Below are positions 26,623 through 38,600 of a DNA stretch of 64,000 nt, piece by piece (the first letter of the stretch is position 1; each line of letters opens with the position of its first letter). The notes under the pieces were generated by a model. The model made no database searches, was not told the DNA's origin, and was given only the letters and a program-made list of their open reading frames with translations. The translations under genes were made by a program, and so were the position numbers. The DNA is from Aquila chrysaetos chrysaetos (lineage: Eukaryota; Chordata; Aves; Accipitriformes; Accipitridae): the NCBI RefSeq assembly GCF_900496995.4, contig NC_044022.1, positions 16,382,938 to 16,446,937 of the forward strand, in the 5' to 3' direction.

Positions 26623-28625
26623 GGTAGTGATTATATGCAGCATAGTAGCAAATAACAGATATAATCTGAAAGGCAACAAATTGCATCAGTCTTAGTGTTA
26701 CAGCAACAGTAATCCCAACCAGGAACTGCGTTAATTCCTCATCATCATTTAAGATCAAGCCCTTGATGCTAAAGTCCATGACTGGCAAATTTCAGAAACC
26801 CCATCATTTCAGTGACTTCCTCAGAGGTTATTTCTTGGACATGCCGCTGATTTCCCTAAGTCAGCCAAACTGTAGGCATGTATGCAGTTAGGAAAACCTG
26901 AATATATTTAAAGCACTTGGAGTCTATTTTTCAAAGACAGACATTTATGTTTTCTCAGTCAAATGTTCATATTTCTGCAATGTAGCATGGGAGCAAGTTA
27001 CCTGAACACAGTTATTGCAGACATGGTTGGTTGGTTGTGCTATCCTCTAATGCAGCACACAAACCCCTTTATACAGAATGGGGAAGAAAATGCCAGTTGT
27101 GCTAGATGAGGAGCACATGTACATTTCCTTGGAGCATAGCTTCACCTCTAGAAGCAGGAAATTTGACCACAAAACTTAAAAGTACCTTCTGTTAAAAAAG
27201 CTGAAGTTTGCAGTCATGACTAGGTGCATCCAAACCTGCCAGGTGGCTTAAAAAGCTCACGTTCGTTGTTGGCAGTGAAGCCTGGACAGTGCTACCATAT
27301 AAAGTGGACATCAAAATAAAGCCAACTGATTCAACCAGGAAAAGAGTCAAGGAGGCAGCTAGAAGTAAGGATATTCAGCACGTAGCCGGGCCAAGAGAGA
27401 CTCCTTCATCAGCAGAGGGGCTCTATGAACTCTTCACAGCCCCTAAATATCAGCCCTGCCCTCATCCTTCGGTTTTGTCTCCCTGACTCTCACCTCTATG
27501 ATAAAGCCAGTCTGGGCTGTGCCAGCCCTGCGAGAGGGAGAGGTCCCCACTGGCACACACCAGCACAGGAAGGTAAACGCACTGTACTGCTGCCATCTGC
27601 TTGTTCCGACCTGTCCTGCTCTGGGGATGTTAGTGTCACCTCTGTGTGCTAACGGGGACACCCTCTGTCCTTGTCAACTGTGCAATCACTGGCCTCACTG
27701 ATATATGTAAATATTAAATATTGTTATTCTGAAGTTCTTTTCTGGCTTGATTGGTCTGACCTAAAGGACTTGCGACTTCAAACTAGCTCTGGTAGGAAGA
27801 CATATGGAATAACACAGAAAGTAGAGTTAAATTCATCTTGTCTAACTTGAACCACTGAAAAGAGTCGAGCATCAAGCCACAGAGCCCATGGAGAGACGTA
27901 GCCTTCCCCCAGCCCATACTGAAAGAGATGTCTAAAGCAGGCAGGACGAATTGCCTCTCCAGGCAAGATTCAGTTGTCTACCCTAGACAGGAGCATCTGG
28001 TGCCATCTGAAGTGCAGCAAAGCGTCCTGCTCAGCCTCCAGATGCCACTCGAGGTGGCAAGGGTCTCCCACGTGTCCTGTGTCACTTGCAGATCTCTAGA
28101 GACCCAAGTATCTCAGCTGGAGCTAGCAGCTCAGAGGTGTGGGTGACCAAAGCAAATGCTCATCTCTTGCAAACACAAGGATGCTAAAAATCAATTTAAC
28201 CAAGATAGGTGGCTAAAATTCAGAGACATCATTTCAGCTCATGGCTTTTCAGATGCCCCAAATCACCTTCTACATGTGTCAAAGCCTGAGCTCTCAGAAG
28301 TGTCACCAGAGCCTTCTCCAGGAGCCGACCAGCACATCATAACGGAGGTGGCTCCTTGCACCAAGCACTGCAGAGACCTGTAAAAAAAATGGCTACGTAA
28401 TACTAATAAAAATAATTTTGGTTTAGGCAGAGTTGGCTTCACTAAAGATAAAATACCGTGTTTCAGAATTGGGATTACTACAGATTTTAATTTGTTTTTT
28501 TTTTTTTCAAAATGGGAAGAATTATTTCAGTGAAATCTAACAAAGGAAAAGAAGTATTTTGCCTCTGAAATATTTTATGTATTGTACATATGAAGAATTT
28601 ACTAAAACTAAGGAACTCATAATAT

Positions 28626-28712
28626 TCTTCTATATCTATCTTTTATCTCTGTTCATCTTCTATCTATCCATCTACCTACCTATCTACCTATCAATCTGTC
28701 TTCTCTAGTTCT
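28626..28712. repeat. Degenerate tetranucleotide microsatellite
   Basis: Imperfect repeats of the TATC/TACC type (for example CTATCTATCCATCTACCTAC) over about 85 bp, in an AT-rich setting. Confidence 0.75.
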
Positions 28713-31700
28713 ATCGATCTTAAATAATTAATGGTCAAAAACTCACACAGGCATAATGACAAAATATTTGTTTAATTTTTATATTTATTACTCACGGTGC
28801 AGGCTCTCACACAAGGAGTAAAAATATTTTACTTTCTAATTAAATTATCCCTCTGCATCTGAAACTCATGCAGGATATCAGCCACACACAAATCTGTGTT
28901 GCTTGGAAAAGAAAAAAAGTGTTCCTGGGATTGACTTGGGATAGGAATAAAATTTTAGACCAAGGACACCATCTGAAAAATTGTAAATGTTTGGAGACCA
29001 ATGGCCCAGTGTTTCAGCTGCCAGGATCAAGGACATGATTCAAATACCTGGGTTGGAAACCACAGACTATTCCACGCCACCTCATTTTAAGAGGAACTGT
29101 CAGATCGTTTTGATGCAAATAGCTCAGATGCCTCAGGCCCCAGTGCTCAGTTTTTCTTGGCGAGCAGAGCAAAGCAAACCGGTGGAGAGGTTGGACCCGC
29201 AGACCTCCCTGTGCCACAGCCTCTGCTCCACTGCCCCAGCCCCAGCCCTGTGACTCTCCTCCCAGGGAGCTCCTCACAGGCAACCACTTCTTTGCAAACA
29301 AACTTTAAAAAAATCCCAAAGGAAATAAAAAAAAAAAAAAAAAAGGACTTTTCCAGATTCTCAGAGTATTTTATTTCATTTCCTACACGCACCAGCTCAT
29401 TGGGCTTGTCCCTTTCCAGAGGAGTGACAGGGGACAGCCACCCTTTGGAAATGCCCTTCCCTGCAAGACCTCTCTCGCCCCGCAGCACCCCTTTCCTCCT
29501 GAGCCCGTGGGCCACAGAGGGCCACCTAAAGCTCATCATCAATAACACAGCACATTTAACCTAGAAAGGCAGGGCAAGGATTTTGTCAAAGGCAGAGAGG
29601 CCACTGTTTTGTCCACCTTTATTTCTTCCAGTTGGTTAGCTTCAAAGCTGAGTAGCTGTAAGTGCTCGCTACGGTGCGGATCATTTCCACCATCGATGGA
29701 AAACTTGGCACACAGCACTGCTCACTTTCTTCCAGGCACTCCTCTGTTTTTATCAACCACCCACGTCAGAGTTTGTTCCATCGAGGTCAAGTGATAAGGA
29801 GAAAGCAAGAGCTCAGCAGAGTATCCTCCAAGTAGATCCCCAGAACCATTGGAGATACACCAGAATACCCTGGCTGCTGCTCCAGAAGAGTATGTGTCTT
29901 CCCAGGGGCTCTGTAACTTCTGCTCGCCCATGTGGACGTCTCAGAGCCTCAGGTCTCGGGTGGCACCAGCCACCTCTATGTAAGCAGCCAAATCAAGCCC
30001 CGAAACATCTACTGGGTACAGTAACAGTGCTCTTAAAAGCAGCCCTGAGTCCAGCAGACTGAGATCTGCCCTTGCTCTGTCCTGCCTCACAGGACCTAAA
30101 ATAGGTCAGTGAATCACATCCTAAAATTGCATATTTCTCCCCATGGGTTACGCAGGGAGCTTGAAGTGAGGAGCGCAGCAGCTGGCACCCAAAGCTGCAG
30201 CCCTCCGTCATGAGCAGGGAGGTGAAGCCCGCCTCAAACATCTCTCCATTAGTGACATTTCTTTTTTTGGTAAAATAGATGCATTAGCTGAGAGTCATCT
30301 AGTGGCAAAAGAGCACAACAACAGATTCAGTGAGGAATTGGTCTTCTTGGTATAACTGTATGTTTTTACAATCCTTTTTCCATGCACTGTATATCATCAA
30401 AACCACTCCAGCTTCAGATGAACTACCTTACACATACTTTTTCTCTAAGTCTCCTTCATCCCATTGTGTAATGTTTTCACTTACCTTTTGTCCTACCACA
30501 TCTGCCTTCCACCTCTCTGGGTCTTTGGATGAAGTTTCCCTGCAGATTTTTATGCCTGCCACTTTTTCTTTTTCTTTTTTTTTTCCCAAGAGATGGTAAA
30601 AAAGCAGAGTCAGTCCAGATGTTTTCTGCCGATGTCAAAGAACAAATTCAAATCTTGCTTTGGACATGTAGAATTTAGTTGACCCCTACATGAAGGGTGC
30701 AACACCAGATATTTCCTCCCAGGAGTGCCTGGCTGCAGAATGGGCTGAGACCCATCCATGTGCACCTTCAACCCTTTTTTTGTTCCTGCCTAGGAAATAT
30801 GCTGCAAAACATTTGTTCATAGAAAAAAGCTTAGTGTGTGTCTGTGTGTAAATAGCATTTTTAAAGTCTTTGAAACATCCTATTTTAAGCAAGGAAGACA
30901 GCCCAAAGAAACCAATGTCTCCATTGCCACTGACAGCTGCAATTTCTACAACTTTGTAGCAGGTGCAATTGAGATGAAAGGGAGTGTTCCTAATTACCAC
31001 CTAGAAAATGTGCCTTAAAAATGCACAGTGTCCCTTTTTGTACGTAAATAATTGGCTCAAAGTTAAAACCCCTCACTCAGTCAAAATAGTATTTGAGTAT
31101 AAATATAGAGGAATATTTCTCCTAAGGCAGGATAATCATCTGGTTCTTGGACTTTTAATCTTTTTTAATTTTCACTTTTTTTTAAACACTCCTTATAGAG
31201 TCTTCCCACCAGGTCACTGCATAACTTACCAAAAACCTTATTTTCCCTTGTACGGAGAGGTGTCACAGAAAACATGGGGTTCCTGCACTTCTCCCCTCTT
31301 CTTCCCACAGCCATCGCCCATGTGCCCGTGTGTTCCTACCATGCCCTGCCCATGGGACATGCTTAACCTGTGCCACTGTCATTTCCACGCACAGCTACTC
31401 CTGGCTGTCTGCAGGAGGTGGCACACTGCAGAAAACCTTCCTAAAGATTTGAGCTTTCAAACTCCTGCTCAGAGTTCATCAGTGATGAAGAAATCTGTGA
31501 TTCCCGCCTGGAAAGGCGCTACCCACTCTGCAGATAAACACGAGTATCCAGGAAAGTCAAACAAGTGCCTTAAATAGGGCAGTTTTTACATAGAATTGGT
31601 TACAAAGAATCATACCTGGACAGATGAAAGATTCACAGAGCAACTAAAAAGATAGCGGTGTGGCAACTCTATAATAAATGTAACAAACATTCCTTAATTC

Positions 31701-32445
31701 CTTAACGCTATATGAGTTTTTCTCAGAATTATGTCTGTTTAAAGGGAATTTCACAAAGTAGTCTAAAAAATTCTGTATCTTTCCTGTAGTTTCATTGCAG
31801 TCTAACAACACCTTGTTCTCCTGCCTGTTTCCAGCAGCGAAATGATAATGCGCTTGCTTTGAATATCAGCGTGCAGCTCTTTCAGTTGGTCAGTGGTAAA
31901 TCTTCTTTTACTCTTTCCTAGGTTTATTTTGATGATTATTGTGGGTTTAGTTCAGTCAACTTTGAACAGACAAATTCTTAGCCCTATCTTCTGCGTTAAC
32001 CTTGTGCCTAGAACCTAGAGAAATACAGATTATTTTCATACTGTTGCATATCAGACAAAATATAACATTTTCCCTCCTTTAAGCCAAGATGGTATCACCT
32101 CCACATCAGGGGTCCCTTCTCTTATCAACACTAATTCCTACCCTCTTATTCTCTCCTCCCCAGAAAAATAAGATTGGATATCTTCTGAAGAAAGGGGAAG
32201 ACAGAAGAATTGCCAGTAGTCCTCTGAAGACAGAGACTCTGCATCCAGTTCTCAAGACTTTTGGGTTTATGGCTCTGTTTCGTACTGCACCTTTCCTTGC
32301 AAAGTACAGCAAACTAATACTTAGCAGTTTCTTTACAAGGTGGCACTATTTTTTCTGATTTTTTTCTATTTTTCTCTGATTGTGGACTCAATCAAAGATT
32401 ATCAAGCCATTATTCCTCTCTATGATCTAAATTAAGCAACAGAGA

Positions 32446-32623
32446 ATGGCTCTAAATATACCAGGCTTGGTATCTTTGAGTGTGTTTTTTACATTAACTT
32501 TAGCTACTGGAATCTGGGCTTCTTGGAAAAGCAAAAAGGACCAGCAGAACAGAAACCCAACTGAAATGGCCATAGTTGGAGGCAGGAATATAAATGTTTT
32601 CATTGGATTGTTTACTGCAACGG
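32446..32623 (+). CDS. SLC5A7-like: Choline-transporter-like gene, exon 1
   Basis: It encodes residues 1-59 plus one base. The start is at [18 protein letters not shown] aligns with the human N-terminus without extension. It contains the first helix and the GGRNIN loop typical of SLC5. The donor is CGG|GTGAG, phase 1. Confidence 0.92.
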
Positions 32624-35600
32624 GTGAGTTTTCTTAAAAGACTTTTAAAAATTCTTCTTAAAACACATGCTTTACATAGATCTGGGGGACTTTTCTTTCA
32701 AAGCAAGTGAACTCCTTTAATGTCAGGGCAGATTTTACCTAAGTGTGGCTTTAAAGGAGTATGGTTTCATGAATCATTTTGGGATGGATTCTTCCAAACC
32801 TCTTCACACTGAGCAAAACCTAATGTTTATGTAGATTCTTTTAAATTAAAGAGATTAATTTAAGAGTTTAGTTAAGAGTTAAAGAGTTTAATTTAAGAGT
32901 GACTGAAGAATATGACACTTTTCATTAAGGAAGACTGTGGTCTTAATCTTGAACCAGTTTCTGTTATCCAGCATAACAGAAGAATTTTACTCCTGGAACA
33001 ATCCAGTTCTGTGTGGAATAACTTGCTACTCATGGTGAGCATTGGTCTCTCTCCTAAAGAGAAAATGTTTCCCCACTGACTGCTGCCCTCCGCTTCCCTT
33101 TTCTCTCATTGCTGCCTGGCATCATCTGAAATTTGCTGCCCTGACCCGTTCTTTGTAAACGCTTCACCAAGTGGTACTTGCCTGGCTAAGACACTTAAGC
33201 CTGTGTTGTAGGTTTGTATTCTGACTGCAATGTCTGCTTGCATTTTTTTTTCCTAATGTCTATTTTCTTAGAATGTGTAAGTGATGCTCATGAAGGATGG
33301 TCTATCAGTCACAGAAGGATAACAAAGGCAATTCTGTTTGCTCTAGCAAAAGTCTTCCACTGAGAAAAATGAAATTAAAAATTAGAATATTAAAATTGCC
33401 TCTAAATGGTTAAACACTGAGCTTTTCCATGCACACATAGGTATTCATTCTTGAATTAGTTAGGAGATTACTTAGGGTGAGATTCTAATACAGTTAGCTG
33501 TACTTAGCAGCACATCTCACTGCAGGAGAAAACTTCGTAAAGAAAATAGAAGTGTGATTAAATATTCGTGTGAGGAAAAGGTTTCCAAGCTCTCAGAGTG
33601 TTCTACAAGACTAGTTGAGAATACGTATCACAATTCTTACCTTTCCATTTTCCATGTTTACAGCCACCTGGGTTGGAGGAGCATATATCAACGGCACAGC
33701 TGAAATTGTCTACCTGCCTTCCAAAGGACTATTGTGGGTCCAAGCACCTGTGGGGTTTGCCTTGTCCCTTGTTATTGGTAAATAATTCATGCAATCAGGA
33801 CACATAAGCTTTAAAAAAAAATCATATGAGTATATTAAGATGCATAACAGAGTATAGAGTACATTTTAAAGGTGATTCTGCTTCTTCAGTCTCCCACAGA
33901 TCCAGAATAAGCATTTATAATGCTATCCTCTAAAGTGAAACATAAAGTGAAAATAGGGGTAACTTTGAGCTACTGTAGAGTTTTGCCTGCTTGGAGCAAT
34001 TTATAGGACAAAGATCTTATCTGAGAACTTTAGAAGCATGTGACTATGTGCATATTGCTTTTTTATCATGGTCTCTTATTCACTGACTATTGAGAGTATT
34101 GGTATCATTTTAATTTTTTCTTCAAAATTTCTGTGTGATGAAATAATACCATCTTGATTTTTCCACTAAAACCATTCTTCTGAGTAGTGTCATCTCAGAA
34201 TGAATTTGTAGTGCATCCAGCTTATCCCAGTTTACAGCTGGTCACTATTTTGTTGAAAGTAAACTAAGTTCGCAGTGTCCTATACCTAAGTTGCCATTTC
34301 TAACTCCAAGAATTATTGGACTCGGACTCACACTGATGTTCAGCTGTCTTGCCAAGACCAAAGTTTCTTCCAGTCCACACTGAGTTATAGCATAACTCTC
34401 TAGGGACACAGGACGATTAAAGCAAGGAGACCTGTGTAGACCTTGCACAGGAATTTCTAAAAGAACAATAACCCTTATTCTCAAGTCAGGGAAAAGAGTC
34501 AGCTGACGTGAATATGAATCAGGCTTGGAAATATACTGCCAGCATTTCTTACATGAGTAATTCTTACTAATGAAATTGAGGAGTGCAGGTCTGATCCTGC
34601 AATCTTTACTCAGGTCAGTAGTGCCCAGACAAGCAGTCCTGTTAGCTTCAGGGTTAGGCACAATACGTATTCTTTGGTTTTAATGAGATGGCTGTACGTC
34701 TGAAGTCTAATATTTAGATGAAGGTGGGTGGGACTCAGCTCAATGTGCAGATTAAAACAATATAGTTCTGGGAAGAGACAATGAAGCCACCAAAATGAAA
34801 ATGTAACCAGAAAAGGAACGAATATCAACATGTTGCATCACATGGTCAAGGACAAAAGTTTGTGTCTTTTTTAGCCAAATATGAGTCTTCAATGCCTCAC
34901 TCTGCCCACTGACATTTTCCACAGGAAGCATTTCAGAAAACTTTGTGTCTCAGGTTGGTAGGTCATTGGAGATGGAGAGGGGACTATATGTGGGTGTCCT
35001 CTGAGCCAAGTTCCTGTTACAGTCACACAGGTATCTCGTGCCATTTGGGGTGCCCTAGGGGGTCCCACCTGGCCTCCAGTAGCCACTCTGGAAAGATGTA
35101 GGTCTACCAAAAGTAGAGGGTCGTATCTGTAACCTGTAAGCAGATGTCCTTTATAACCTGGGACCTCTCAGAGGGACAAAACCCTACATATAGGCAAGTG
35201 AAGTGAGGCCTTGGTGTCTGGCTGGCTTCATTGTTCTCTCCATTATGTACGAATTCCACACTCACTATACAGGTCTGATACCCAGACACCATAGTATTCT
35301 TACTTTTTCTGCCTGGAATATAAAACATGCAAAATTCTACCAAAATGTCATCACTTCTGATTGATAGGTGGTTTCTTCTTTGTAAATCCAATGAGATCCA
35401 AGAATTATGTGACAGTGATGGATCCCCTTCAAGAAACTTATGGGAACGTGATGGGAAGCTTACTCTTCATTCCACCACTCCTAGGAGAGGTGTTCTGGTT
35501 CGCAGCTATCCTGGCATCCCTGGGTAAATACTTACTTTGCTGTTGTATTTGTTAAAGGTCATGTGGCACAGCTATCAGAGTATAATACCTATTTGGGAAC

Positions 35601-38600
35601 TGTGTTGGACTAAGCTGTGGAAAGTTGTGCTTTGTGTCTCCTTTTGTGAGAGGAACACAAGCATTTCTCATTTCTGGAAAATATGTTTTTAGGTGTGAAA
35701 CAAATGACAGTAGTATATATTCATGATATTTTAATAGAGAGGTCTGGTAATAGGAGTTAGTACCTTCCTCTTGCCTGTGGGAGAACAGATGCAAGAAGGC
35801 AAGGTGCCTTGGCAAAGGCCATGCAGCAAGGTAGCAGCAAGAGCAGAAAGGGCACATGGGCTCTCCTGAGCCCTCACTCTGCCCACTCTCTGAGGACCAT
35901 GTGCTTCTCATACAATGTGGTATGCTGGCATCAAGGGAATAGCATATCCTTATTTATTCTGTATTCTGCACAAATGAAATCTGTCTTAAAACACCTGACT
36001 GCTGCCCTTGTCTGCAGGAGCAACAATGAGGGTCATCTTGGATATTGGAGGCTCTCTGGCTATCCTTGTCTCGGCATGCACTGTCATACTCTACACTCTA
36101 CTGGGAGGCCTCTACTCTGTTGCATACACAGATGTCATCCAGCTGGTTTTCATTATCCTCAGCCTGGCAAGTCCTGTGCATTTCTTTGTTACCACTTTCC
36201 TAACTAAGGGAAAAAATCCTGCTCTGCTTTTTGGTATGTCTCAGACCAAAAATAACTCTACCAATACCAGCCCTTGCCCTACAGTTCCTCTTCAGGAGAA
36301 CAGGTCTCCTGAAATGTCTTACAGTCCTTATGCATTTCAGACAGTGCTCACACAAGCTATTGGCCTTGCTGGGTGAATGCAGCTGCTCACAAGTAAGGTC
36401 TGCAGAACCTGTCCAGAACGATCTTGGCTGGAAAGGAGAGAGATCTTTCTGCTGAAGGCACCAATTGACCCGAATTACAGACTCATGTTCTTGATGATGC
36501 CATGAACCAGAAACATGTAGATCTAGAGTAAAGAAGGGGGAGAAAGGAAGACTTAGTCTTGGTTTAATCTTATGTTACTTTATGTTCTACATCTACCTTA
36601 ATTTCATTATCTGAATAGATTCTCCAAGAACATGGACCCTGGGGAAATCATTAACTATGTCCGTTTCTATCCTAGTGGGTCTGTATCCCCTTTGCCCTGG
36701 TGAACTCTGCAACGGAAAGTATTTATTACACAGCAACTCATCAATCTTACCAGGACCCTTGGATTGGGAAGATAGAAAAACAGTATCTTGGAAGGTGGCT
36801 GGATGACTTCTTCTACCTGGTATGGAGTATTCTTGGACAGGTGGTTGGGACAAGGGATTGTGTGGGGACTTTCTGCTGGAAAACTTGTGGGTTCTTCCAG
36901 CCAGAAGCCCTACGTTGCACAGTTGGCAGGGGCAGGACAATGTGTAAAACCTTCTCTCAGCCACTCTGCAGCACACTGAGTGGACTGGGGAGATCCAGGG
37001 CCCAGCTGTGCGAAGGAAAGAAGCAGCAGGAACACTACATCTTTTACCGACGTGAAGGAATGTACCTCTTGATGAAGGCCATGCAGGCAACTAGTTCCAC
37101 TCCTGGCACCTAAATGAGGCATTTCCTACCTTGTGAGAGGTTGGTCTTGCAGCCTCAATAGTGTGCTTTTAACACAATAATGTAAAATTCCCTCTATTTG
37201 AAAAAAAATATTAAAATGACACGAGTGCAGGTCATCAGCAAGCATGGTGCCATTGGCTCCACTGCACAAATCAACTTTTGAGCTACCAATATAGCCAAGA
37301 CTGCAGGAAGTTGTTTGCTTGATCGGTAACAGGGACACACAGAAGCTTGAGCTTGTTTGGTGAGGACAGAATCTTCAGATTTTATCTGATGAAATTTGTC
37401 TGCTAAGAAAGCGAAAATGGTGATTTTATTTTTAATTTTAGATTATACTCCAGCTAAGTTTGGATAGATGTTTTACAAAAGTTGCATTACTGAAAAACTT
37501 TTCTTCTCTTTTCCTTCCTCTGTGCCTGTTTCACGTATGTCAAGCAATGTCAAGCAATCTATTTTTTCAGCTTTCTCAGTCTGCCAAACCATTAACCTGT
37601 TTTGATCAAAATTTCACATCCATCGCAATGAAAACAAAGGAAAAGGACACCGTCAAACATCAGAAATATCACCCTCGATAGTTAAAGCTGGGCAATGTTT
37701 GTGCATTTTAAGTGAGAGTTTTATAACAGTAAAGATTATCATCTACCTGAATGGATGGATGATGCCCTACAGCAGCCTGGTGGGTACCACTGGTAACATC
37801 TGAACATTTCAGGTGCTTGGGAGCATCCCATGGCAAACTTACTTCCAAAGAGTGCTCTCCACTGCCTCGCCAGGACAGGCAAGGCTCATCTCCTACCTCT
37901 CTGGACTTGGGTGCTTCTCAATGGCCATCCCTTCCGTGCTTATTGGTGCAGTTGCAGCATCAACAGGTAAAACTAATTGTTCGCCTCTGAATAATGCACG
38001 TGGTTTTGTCAAATGTGATTAAAACAAGGTCCAAAGAAGTCCTGATTTAGACTTCAAATTACCTAGTCCTGTGTACCTAAAAGCATAGCCCTGGCCACCA
38101 AGCTAGGTGGTCTGTACCCTCTGAGGTTCAGTGCACAGCTACCTAGAGACATTTAAAAGGCCCCAAGACCTGTTTAAAGCTATTTCATTACGATGAAATG
38201 GCTTTTCATGGACCTTGTGTTGAGGAAAGATGAAGGCAGAGCCTGAAAAACCCTGTATAATCCTATTTTCCAAGAAATCTTATGCTTGCTTCTGTTAGTG
38301 CCTTCCACCTGTAAGACCCAGCAATATTACTACAGATTGTTAATAAGGTTCTGAAGAAAACCTGCTTGAAGGAATCAGGAAGTTCAGTTCTGTAAACTCA
38401 CAGCCCCCGTCCAGGGGATCAGTCCTGTGCTGGCTGTGAGTAAGGGTTAAAGAGCAGCCAGATCACCGAACATTTAAAGAAATCAGTTGAACTCATTAAT
38501 TCATCTGTTACTAGAGGCATTAGAGCAAAACTCCCTTCTCCTCACCAGCAGGGTCTAGAAGGTTGACCTTTAACTGTGCCAGTTCTGGAAACACACAAAG

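Larger units (their letters stand above)
25294..32445. other. Intergenic region between L6-family and choline-transporter-like genes
   Basis: It holds the likely 3' untranslated part of the L6 gene, an AATAAA at 26,617-26,622, a TATC/TACC-type degenerate tetranucleotide tract at about 28,626-28,712 and an 18-A run at 29,327-29,344. Open frames such as 31,008-31,577 have no recognisable domain. No promoter element of the downstream gene could be fixed by eye. Confidence 0.6.

Noticed and set aside
29157-29564. 135-codon frames on both strands around the A run
   Set aside because: Both frames cross the 18-A run (polylysine or polyphenylalanine) and have no domain.
31008-31577. 189-codon open frame on +
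   Set aside because: No domain, mixed composition, intergenic position and no plausible start context.
36167-36376. Extension of exon 4 into the following intron as normal coding sequence
   Set aside because: The alignment to CHT1 resumes exactly at exon 5 (WVCIPF), so the extension is intron read-through; kept only as a possible retained-intron product.
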